A stretch of 64,000 nucleotides of DNA, taken from the NCBI GenBank assembly GCA_965240325.2, contig OZ251223.1:3224001-3288000 (forward strand). The letters are read 5' to 3'. This document shows, piece after piece, positions 34,141 to 41,951 of this stretch. The stretch is from Rebecca billardiae RCC1528. Taxonomy: Eukaryota > Haptophyta. Made by a program: the position numbers and the translations under genes. Under the pieces are notes generated by a model. It made no database searches, had not been told where the DNA came from, and saw only the letters and a list, made by a program, of their open reading frames with translations. Positions within the stretch are counted from its first letter, which is position 1; the number at the start of each line of letters is the position of its first letter.

Positions 34141-35226
34141 ATGGTTCCCGGTGCCGTCGTCGTGGTCGTGCTCATCTCTGCGCTCACGGGGGGCACTGGG
34201 AAACGCTCTTCGGATGGTGTCCCGCCCTCACTCTCGCGCAAGCATGGCCTACCCTGTGACATGTTCTCTGACTCGCCCGTCAACCTCAACGCGACAATTG
34301 CCGTGATGACAGCAGCGGTGCCACCGTATGCGCTGTGCACACGCAACAAGAATCTCGTGGACACTTTCGTGCGCGTGCATGGGAAGTGGCGCGACTGCGA
34401 CGTACTGCCGCGGCTACTTGATCTCGCTGCCGAGACGAAACCGCGCCGGGTCTTCGTCGATGTCGGTGCCAATATCGGTGCGTGCTCAATGCTCATGGCA
34501 GCGCGAGGCGGCATCCGTGTCGTGAGCTTTGAGCCCGAGCCCGACAACTACTACGCGTTGAAAGCGGCCATGGTGGCCAACGATTTTGGCCCAGGCGTGG
34601 ACATGCGCCTGGTCAACGCTGGCGCTTCTGACGCCAGCGCGACCGCAAACATTTACGTGGATCGAATCAATTCTGGCAACTCAATCGTGCGCATGCAGGG
34701 CGAGCCTGCCCCCACACAGCCAGCGCTTGGATCAAACGGTAAGGGGTTCGTACCGCGTGGAACGTCGTCCCAGATCGCGCTCACGACCCTTGACGAAGAA
34801 ATCCACGAGCACGTGCACCTGCTCAAGCTGGACTGCCAGGGATGCGAGTTGCACGCGCTGCGCGGTGCGCGCATGCTCATGCGCACGCATGGCATCGACA
34901 TCATCAAGTTCGAGTTCGCGCCCCACTTCGTGCAGGCGTTTGCCGGTGGAGACGGAACGAGCGCCGAGCAGCTGCTGTACTTGCTCATGGACAACGACTA
35001 CACCCTGTACCGCTGCGGGAAGGGGATGGGCCGCCTGCATCGCAACCAAGTGCGTCCACTCATAGAGCACCTTGCGGGCGACACGAGATTGGAACAGAAG
35101 GACAATGTGCGCAGACCGTCCCGCAATGGCCGTGGCGCACTATACACCGACCTCTATGCTGTCCATGCGCGCCTCGCCTTGTCTGAGATGCGCGTTCTGG
35201 CGGCTCTTGCGCCAAATGTATGCTGA
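34141..35226 (+). CDS. FkbM-family methyltransferase, secretory or membrane-anchored
   Basis: 361 aa, single exon from the ATG at 34141. The first ~20 residues (MVPGAVVVVVLISALTGG) are a signal peptide or signal anchor. The S-adenosylmethionine site is RRVFVDVGANIGACSML (about residues 102-118), with SFEPEPDNY as the acidic ribose-binding strand. LLKLDCQGCELHALRGA (about 223-240) is the FkbM hallmark, usually LKIDVEGAE. The length fits the family. FkbM enzymes O-methylate sugars and small molecules; with the signal sequence, a secreted polysaccharide or glycan substrate is plausible but unproven. A GTG lies further upstream in frame, so the ATG was preferred. Confidence 0.8.
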   Translation: MVPGAVVVVVLISALTGGTGKRSSDGVPPSLSRKHGLPCDMFSDSPVNLNATIAVMTAAVPPYALCTRNKNLVDTFVRVHGKWRDCDVLPRLLDLAAETKPRRVFVDVGANIGACSMLMAARGGIRVVSFEPEPDNYYALKAAMVANDFGPGVDMRLVNAGASDASATANIYVDRINSGNSIVRMQGEPAPTQPALGSNGKGFVPRGTSSQIALTTLDEEIHEHVHLLKLDCQGCELHALRGARMLMRTHGIDIIKFEFAPHFVQAFAGGDGTSAEQLLYLLMDNDYTLYRCGKGMGRLHRNQVRPLIEHLAGDTRLEQKDNVRRPSRNGRGALYTDLYAVHARLALSEMRVLAALAPNVC

Positions 35227-35440
35227 TGTGATATGGTGATGCGTCATATTCGCGAGACAGCTGTGACACTGCTCAGGAGTCTGCCTGAGACACTGAGGGC
35301 ACTCACAGTAGCTAGCTACGTACCGGTAATGGGCGGTATATTCACGGTAGAAAGTCATCATCAGCATCGTCAATTGGCGGATTTTATTGGGCCGGACCGC
35401 GGACTACGAATGATATGCCATCACACTCCGGCCTACTAAA

Positions 35441-35484
35441 CTACAGTTTACTATGATTTAACGTGCACACTTGGTTAAGGCGTG
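35441..35484 (+). repeat. 44-bp dispersed repeat, copy 1
   Basis: It begins ctacagtttactatg and continues through aacgtgcacacttggttaag. It matches 51808-51851 in the same orientation with one substitution. Its start shares acagtttacta with the 141-bp repeat at 33544. Confidence 0.75.
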
Positions 35485-35592
35485 ATTAACGCCATCCAAC
35501 GACACTGCACAAAGACACCGTCACAAAACAGACCGGCGCAGGGGGGCTCTGAGGCTGCCCTACTCTGCTACTGCTATAAAAATGATGATGAG

Positions 35593-35660
35593 TAGAGAGA
35601 GAGCTAGAGAGAGAGAGAGAGACTAGAGCTAGAGAGAGTGAGAGCAGAGAGAGAGAGAGA
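35593..35660. repeat. Imperfect (GA)n microsatellite
   Basis: GA runs interrupted by a few cta/gct triplets. Confidence 0.9.
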
Positions 35661-36706
35661 ATACTACTACAGGGTCCCCAACAATTATTCGGACACTGAT
35701 TTTTGCTGACTACGGAGCCTGCTGACGATGAGATGGGCCAGAGGCTCCATGGACCTTACTCCTAGTCCTCGGATGACGACAGGAAGTCGTGGTTGCAGCG
35801 AGCGGCGCGCTCTGCGTGTGGCCAGGGCTGGCTTGAATGTACAGCTCAACCAACTAGCGGTTGGCTCTGAACAGGTCCACTGAGCCCCAGTGAGTGGCAT
35901 GCATGCTGAAATTCGTATCTGGCGCACGGTTGCATTTGACGGCGGGCGGGTTGGTGTGCGCACTAGTGGGCCTCCAGCGTTCGCTGCGGGTAGTGGCGCC
36001 GAGTGTAGCCCTTGCCTGCACGGCCAGAGCCGATCGACTGGCTGTGCAGCAGCTGTGCAAGAGAGGTGTGCAACTGTTACTGGTAGGCTGGACCGATCGG
36101 GCCATATGCTCCCGGTGTAGCGCTACGCCCGGGCTCGCCCAGGGCTGTCGAGTGCATGTCGACATAGTCACCGACCATGCCACGTTACTACTATAATATC
36201 TGGGCGGCCTTGAGCGGGCTCGCTGGCTACAGACATGCGCAGAAGCCACACGGCTGCTCCACAGCCCTCACGACCAGCCTTGTGCCGACTGTCCGCATGA
36301 CCCAGAGGGGCGCTCAACGCGGGCTGCCCGGCTATGCGCGGTCGCAGACAGACCTAGTGGGGTGCACACGAGCCGAGCTGGCCGCTCCTGACCCCGCGCG
36401 AGGCAGCCACAGGCCGTACGCTGAGCTGCTGCCCAAAGTGTCATCAGCATCATCCAGCAGTCGTTTAATACTATGTTGGAGACCCTGTATCCGATGATGA
36501 TATAGTAGTATCAACGATTACGACATATCAAGTACGACAACTCTGAGGCTGCGGGGCGTAGTTCATCGTTATACTTCGACGCTAGCTACCGCGCCTACTA
36601 AGACTCTGCTAGCAATGAAGAGTGAACCTCAGTGATGACTGAACCTGCTCATCAATTGTCACTAGAACTTGCAGCAGTCACTGTCATCAATCTGAATCTG
36701 CACAGG

Positions 36707-39076
36707 TTAAGGAACCTCCGAAGACAACGCGAACGCCGCCGCAGCGGCGCCACGACGACCAGCAAGCGCAGCAGCTCGCTCCTCAGCGTGCGGCAGGTGC
36801 TCGAGCGCAGTGCGCCTTTGGTGCGATCCATGATCGCCGTCAGCGGCACAGTTTGCGTCGACGACTGCGCGCAGTGCGAGCGCTGCGTCTGCAAAGAGCT
36901 CAGCAGCGTGCGAAGCAGCGCTCGCGTCGAGCTGGAGGCGCGCGCCGCGCTCGGTCGTCAGCACACCATCCACGACCTTCGCCTCCACTCCGCCCGTGGC
37001 GCGCAGCTCAGCCTGCTGCGCCTGCGCCATCAGCGCGCGCGCGCGCAGGAACGCGGGTGCGCACGCGCCTGGCTCGAGCGCGAGCGCCTGCTCGCTGTAC
37101 TCGCGAGTCCCCGTGTGGTTGCTCGCCTCGTCCGCGCGGATGGCAGCCTCGGTCAGGTGGCGCACTGCGAGGTGAGTGTCCCCGCTCACCGTGTACATGG
37201 CCGCCACCATGGACTGCAGCCACGCATCGCGCGGGTACTTCTCCAGCAGCTCCTTGAACAGGCCGAGCAGCGCGGGCGCCGCGCTGTTCACGGTGAACGG
37301 GCACGTGAGCGACGAGTTCAGGTGGCCGATCGCGTCGCGCACGCTGCCGCGCTGGATGTGCACCTGCGCCATGTGCCAGTCGAGGTCGCAGAACTCCGGG
37401 TCGATCCGGCGCGCGAGCTCGTACTGCCGCCACGCGCCCTCCCAGTCGCCGCGGTTCTTGTACAGCGTGCCCATCTGCAGCTGCAGCTTGGCGCTGTCGG
37501 GGCAGACGCGCACGGCGCTGATGAACGCGCTGTCGTTGTTCAGCCAGTCGAGGTTGCGCACCATCGTGCGCGAGGCCGCGGCGGCGCACAGCACGCCGAG
37601 CGCCAGCGCCGCGCCCGCGCGCCCACCGAGCGGCCTCGGCCGCACCGACGGCGCCCACAGCTGCGCCAGCAGCATGCAGAAGCCGACCGAGGGGATGTAG
37701 AGCAGCCGCTCAGCCACAAACGTGCCGATGTTGAACAGGATGTTCGAGGCGGGCACCCAGGGCAGCACGGCCCAGGCGAGGCAGCGCACGTCGCGGCACG
37801 CGGTGGGCGAGCCGTCGCGCACGGCGCGCCACAGCCGCGCGCACGCCCACCCCACGATCGCGCACGCCACGGCGAGGTCGCCCCACGCGCGCGCGTCTGC
37901 CATCGAGCGCACCAGCCTGATGCACTCGAACGAGTACTCGATGGAGAGCTCGCGCGGCCAGAGGAGCAGCCACAGGTGGTACACTTGGACGCGCAGCACG
38001 GAGAGCGCCCACGCGGGGCCCGGCCGGCCGCGCAGGGAGGTGAGCGGGTTCTCAGCCTTGCGCACGAGCCGCGGCGACGGCTTGGTCGCCGACCACGTCC
38101 AGTGCGCGGGCCAGAACGCCCACGGCGGCGGCGGCGGCGGCGGCGGCGCGCCGTACTTGAGGTCGTACGGCTCGAACGGGGACATGAGCGCGACGCGGAG
38201 GAGGAGATAGGCCACGCAGAGCACGGCGAGCGGCGCGAGCCGCCACGCGCCGCCTCTGAGCGTGCGCAGCAGCCGGCGGCGGTCGAATGGCTGGATGAGC
38301 GGCGCGCGTGCGCGAGCTTCCGCAGGGGCGCAGGGGTGCTGCTCCGAGGAGGGCGGCGCTGCCGGCTGCCTCGAGCGCAGCGGGGAGCGGCTGGCCTGCA
38401 GGATCACGAGCACTTCGTGCGCACCACACACCAGCACGACGAACAGGGCCGTCTCCTTGCTGAAGAGCGCCAGCGTGAAGAGCACGCACGTGCGCGAGAC
38501 GCAGCGCAGCTGGATGCCCAGCGGCAGCCCCTTCGCCCCCACCGCAGCGGCGTGCGCGTGCGCGAGGAAGGCGCACGCCATCAGGACGCACGCGAGCAGC
38601 TCGGCGCGGCCGACCACGTTGACGACCGCCTCGACGTGCACGGGATGGAGCGCGAAGACCGCGCCCGCGATGAGCGCGCGCTCGAGCGCATGTCGCTCCT
38701 GGCCGGTGCACGCGCCCGTCAGCCGCGCAACGAGCGCGGTCGCGGCGGCGTGGAGCAGAGCGTTCACAAGGTGGTAGCCCCATGAGCCCGGGCAGATGCG
38801 CACGTTGCACTCGGGCTTCCCGCCAGTGAAGATACTGTTGAGGCGATACGTGATTGTCGTGAGAGGGCGGTACGATTTGTGCGATGATTCGTCCCGGAGG
38901 TCCCTGCCCCAAAAGTCGTCGACAAAGACGCCCTTCAGAGGCGAGGTGTAGTGGGCATCCACATTCTCCATCACGGCAAGGTTGTCGTCGAACACGAAGC
39001 CGTTCCGGAGCGAGTTGAGGTAGACGACGGCGCTGAGAAGCGCGACGAAGGCCTGCACCTCGCCGAGCGAGCGCAT
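36707..39076 (-). CDS. TMTC-type O-mannosyltransferase with TPR tail
   Basis: 789 aa, single exon from the ATG at 39076. The N-terminal half is multipass, with the GT-C acidic motif D30-D31 in GFVFDDNLAVMENVD and the family block SYRPLTTITYRLN. The DUF1736-like region follows, with NILFNIGTFVAERLLYIPSVGFC. The C-terminal ~300 residues are tetratricopeptide repeats (LGTLYKNRGDWEGAW-like, ARRIDPEF). This is the plan of animal TMTC1-4, ER O-mannosyltransferases that modify extracellular domains such as cadherins. No cadherin is known here, so the substrate is open. A Pro-rich run and a Ser/Ala-rich insert interrupt the membrane half. With ALG9, it is the second lumenal mannosyltransferase in the window. 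Confidence 0.85.
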   Translation of the reverse strand: MRSLGEVQAFVALLSAVVYLNSLRNGFVFDDNLAVMENVDAHYTSPLKGVFVDDFWGRDLRDESSHKSYRPLTTITYRLNSIFTGGKPECNVRICPGSWGYHLVNALLHAAATALVARLTGACTGQERHALERALIAGAVFALHPVHVEAVVNVVGRAELLACVLMACAFLAHAHAAAVGAKGLPLGIQLRCVSRTCVLFTLALFSKETALFVVLVCGAHEVLVILQASRSPLRSRQPAAPPSSEQHPCAPAEARARAPLIQPFDRRRLLRTLRGGAWRLAPLAVLCVAYLLLRVALMSPFEPYDLKYGAPPPPPPPPWAFWPAHWTWSATKPSPRLVRKAENPLTSLRGRPGPAWALSVLRVQVYHLWLLLWPRELSIEYSFECIRLVRSMADARAWGDLAVACAIVGWACARLWRAVRDGSPTACRDVRCLAWAVLPWVPASNILFNIGTFVAERLLYIPSVGFCMLLAQLWAPSVRPRPLGGRAGAALALGVLCAAAASRTMVRNLDWLNNDSAFISAVRVCPDSAKLQLQMGTLYKNRGDWEGAWRQYELARRIDPEFCDLDWHMAQVHIQRGSVRDAIGHLNSSLTCPFTVNSAAPALLGLFKELLEKYPRDAWLQSMVAAMYTVSGDTHLAVRHLTEAAIRADEASNHTGTREYSEQALALEPGACAPAFLRARALMAQAQQAELRATGGVEAKVVDGVLTTERGARLQLDASAASHAAELFADAALALRAVVDANCAADGDHGSHQRRTALEHLPHAEERAAALAGRRGAAAAAFALSSEVP

Positions 39077-39290
39077 GCTCACAACGCGACCGGCGCGGTT
39101 GTCCGGTGTCTTATGGCTCCGGATTTATTCAGGTGACTCCGGAGCGGTGCCGGCTTGTCCGGGTGCCGTTGTGCCCGATGTGCCGCGGTCCAAGGGCGGT
39201 CCGGTCCGGCCCGGACCTCCCTTGCGCGGTGCAATGCCCAGCCCCAATCTCAAATCGGCCAGTGGCAATGTGCAGATGGTCGGAGCAAGG

Positions 39291-39560
39291 GGCTTACAAA
39301 ATACCACTGTGGGCGAAACACAGCTGTCGGATGCGATGTACATGAGACGGAAAGTGTTACCGGTCAGCGGAAAACACTGTGCGAAAAGTTTGAATCCGGG
39401 AAAGCGGGTAGATCTGTCATGACCTCATCATATTCTTCCCAGGCATTCCTGTGTTTTCCTCATACGAGCTCCCGGACACTTTCCCGTTTCCGTCTCATGT
39501 ACATCGCATCCGACGGGGCTCCTCACTGGCGCTTTCGCCCCCAGTGGTATTTTGTAAGCC
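39291..39560. mobile_element. Fold-back / MITE-like element
   Basis: The left arm 39291-39357 (ggcttacaaaataccactg ... gatgcgatgtacatgagac) is the inverse of the right arm 39476-39560, with one 10-20 bp insertion in the right arm. About 118 bp separate them. No transposase is present, as for a non-autonomous element. I did not find a clear target duplication. Confidence 0.65.
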
Positions 39561-39739
39561 TGCCTTCAGTGTTCGGAGTCCGTATCGTCATCGTGATTCC
39601 GGAATGGAGCTGCTTCAGTGAGTACTTGCTGGTTGCGAGTAGCTATACTAGTAGTCTAGTCTTACTAAGGTAAGTAACTGTATACCGTAAGTAGTTTTGG
39701 GCGTTTTGGCGAAATGGCGAATGGTCGCAGGCTCCGCCT

Positions 39740-39888
39740 CATCCAGGCCTCGCAGGCGGACGGCTGAACGAATCTTCCGACGGCGCTATGTACCATCGGC
39801 CACGGCTTCATGGGCGGTGACAGTTGGCGGGCGTCAATCTCGCCTGCCTGTGAGCTGTGTGCGTCTCTTATTCTACTTAGTAAACTGT
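39740..39888 (-). repeat. Long-range inverted repeat, arm 2
   Basis: Reverse complement of 33544-33684 with few changes; it carries small extra insertions, such as two bases in the aataagag region. The pair lies about 6 kb apart and flanks the methyltransferase and TMTC genes. Confidence 0.8.
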
Positions 39889-39950
39889 ACGTAATTGCGG
39901 GACAGACTCTGAGATCCAGATTCTGGATAATTCCCGCCTTTATAATCTTC

Positions 39951-40046
39951 TGTCGAAGGGAATGAAGAGCCCGAAACGACTGAGCTAAATCGGTTCGCGC
40001 CAACCGATTTAGCTCAGTCGTTTCGGGCTCTTCATTCCCTTCGACA
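39951..40046. repeat. Left 96-bp palindromic terminal repeat
   Basis: Arms of 48 bp pair with a single mismatch near the centre (gttcgcgccaac). It would form a long hairpin. Identical to the right repeat except at that one base. Confidence 0.85.
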
Positions 40047-40885
40047 TAACCGTAAGTCTCCTGTGGGACACCCCGCGAGGGGCTGTAGTCCCGTCCAGTG
40101 TTCTGACGGATTTGTTGTCGAGGTTTTTCTCTCCCCGCCTGGTCTTTCCCAGGTGTTCCACCCTGCGTGCTCGTCTGCTCTGTGGCTTCGTAGAGACTCC
40201 GTCTTTTGTGGGCGGTGAGCCCTTCTTTGCTGCTGTGGCTTTGTGAGGCTCTTTTTGTGTCTTTGTTGTTCACCCGGGCGACTGTACCCGGAGGTTGCGC
40301 GTCGCGGACCGTGCTCGTTTTTTCTGTCGTCGTCTTTCTTTGTCGGTCATCTTCTTCGTGCTCCCCTCTTTCGTTCGTCTTTTTGCCGACTCCTCGCTTT
40401 TCATTCCCCCCCGGAGCCGCGAGGCTCTCGCGAGGTCGAAAGCGCTTCGCGTGAAAGGCCAAGAGTTGCCCGCGTCGGTCGGTCGCTGGATTCGAACAGG
40501 TGACTTTACGGTTGTGTCGAAGGGGGAATGAAAAGCGAGGAGTCGGCAAAAAGACGAACGAAAGAGGGGAGCACGAAGAAGATGACCGACAAAGAAAGAC
40601 GACGACAGAAAAAACGAGCACGGTCCGCGACGCGCAACCTCCGGGTACAGTCGCCCGGGTGAACAACAAAGACACAAAAAGAGCCTCACAAAGCCACAGC
40701 AGCAAAGAAGGGCTCACCGCCCACAAAAGACGGAGTCTCTACGAAGCCACAGAGCAGACGAGCACGCAGGGTGGAACACCTGGGAAAGACCAGGCGGGGA
40801 GAGAAAAACCTCGACAACAAATCCGTCAGAACACTGGACGGGACTACAGCCCCTCGCGGGGTGTCCCACAGGAGACTTACGGTTA

Positions 40886-40981
40886 TGTCGAAGGGAATGA
40901 AGAGCCCGAAACGACTGAGCTAAATCGGTTGGCGCCAACCGATTTAGCTCAGTCGTTTCGGGCTCTTCATTCCCTTCGACA
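40886..40981. repeat. Right 96-bp palindromic terminal repeat
   Basis: A perfect palindrome centred on ggcgcc. It differs from the left repeat at one central base. Confidence 0.85.
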
Positions 40982-41184
40982 TCTTCATATTATAATTATT
41001 AACGGGCTCCGCAGGTGGCGGGTGCTAGTCATACTAGTTGACTGTTGAGTCTAGGACTAGCCTCTACTGCTTACTAGTTGGGTCTCATGTAGTCGTCTTA
41101 AGTCTGATAGACTAGCTAAGCTATATATATATACATACGTCGTCTGTAAGACTACGCAGCTCGATCCCGCCGGCGCCTGCACTG

Positions 41185-41270
41185 ACTCATTCTATGATTT
41201 AACGACACAGGTAGGACGACGCGGGTCTCCTGATTCGTCGGCGGCAGTGCCCGATCGTCGACACGAAGTC
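41185..41270 (-). repeat. 86-bp dispersed repeat, copy 2
   Basis: Reverse complement of 1036-1121 with three substitutions. Confidence 0.7.
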
Positions 41271-41951
41271 GGCGTTGGTGGCAGAGCATAGCCTGCACCG
41301 CGATCGTAAAGCTTGAGCGCGGCCTTGAGCTGCTGGAGCGCGATCCACCTGCGCTGCGCGGCTCGCATGGCCCTGCTGTGCCCCGAGCGAGGGCGATGGT
41401 GCAGGTCCGGATGTCAGCTGGCAGTCTCAGCCGCTGGTAGCAGCTGGTCGTACCTGCCCCGTGCTCCCCGGGCAGTCGCGTACGCGCTTGCCGCTCGAGC
41501 CAGCTGGCTGGCTGGCGGCGGCTGGCGCTGCGGCGTCGTCCAGGGTGCGCTTCGTCCGCTGCTGCGGCAGCTCCTCGTCGTCCAAGTCGTCGCCCGGGGG
41601 CGAGTCTCGGTCCTCGTGGAGCGGGGCGCCTGCAGTCCGACGGCAGCTTATACCGTATTAATTAATTCCGGTTACTAGGTCTAGTAGTGATACTACGACT
41701 AAATAACTACGAGTAACGCGCCGGCCAATCAAGTTGAATGAGAGCCGTCGTATCATCGGTCAGACAAAAGTGTCAGATCGGGCCGGACGGCCGACGACCG
41801 ACCGTCAGCGGCGTCAGCCGTCTGCCGGGCCCGTGGCCGTCAGTCCGCGGCCCGGCCGCCGCATCAAAGCCATCGGACTATGAGTCGCCCGCCATCGCGG
41901 GCCGCGCGGGCTTCTGGCGCGCGACTCCGCGGACTCCACAGTGAGAGTGCC

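Larger units (their letters stand above)
35227..36706. other. Convergent intergenic region
   Basis: It holds one copy of a 44-bp dispersed repeat (35441-35484) and a GA-rich microsatellite (35593-35660). Frames of about 100 codons between 35850 and 36250 resemble nothing I know. Confidence 0.55.
39951..40981. mobile_element. 1,031-bp palindromic insertion with palindromic terminal repeats
   Basis: Two 460-bp arms (39951-40410 and 40522-40981) are inverted copies around a 111-bp spacer. Each outer end is a 96-bp palindrome (39951-40046 and 40886-40981). Because these are palindromes, they are at once inverted and direct terminal repeats. They start TG and end CA. The element is bracketed by TCTTC on both sides (39946-39950 and 40982-40986), a 5-bp target duplication. 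Part of the terminal unit recurs in the spacer (gacttacggtt.tgtcgaag type). The terminal repeat contains tttagctcagtcg, like a tRNA D-arm/A box, and the spacer holds gttcgaatc on the minus strand, an exact B-box match. No transposase, integrase or reverse transcriptase frame is seen. The family is unknown. Confidence 0.8.
39077..41951. other. Intergenic nest of mobile and repeat elements
   Basis: 2.9 kb without a supported gene, between TMTC and the Gln-rich gene. In order: a 270-bp fold-back (39291-39560), arm 2 of the long-range repeat (39740-39888), the 1,031-bp palindromic insertion (39951-40981) and copy 2 of the 86-bp repeat (41185-41270). The stretch 41271-41951 shows no recognisable gene. 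Confidence 0.65.

Noticed and set aside
40206-40726. Frames inside the arms of the palindromic element
   Set aside because: They are duplicated by the arm symmetry and resemble no transposase, integrase or reverse transcriptase.
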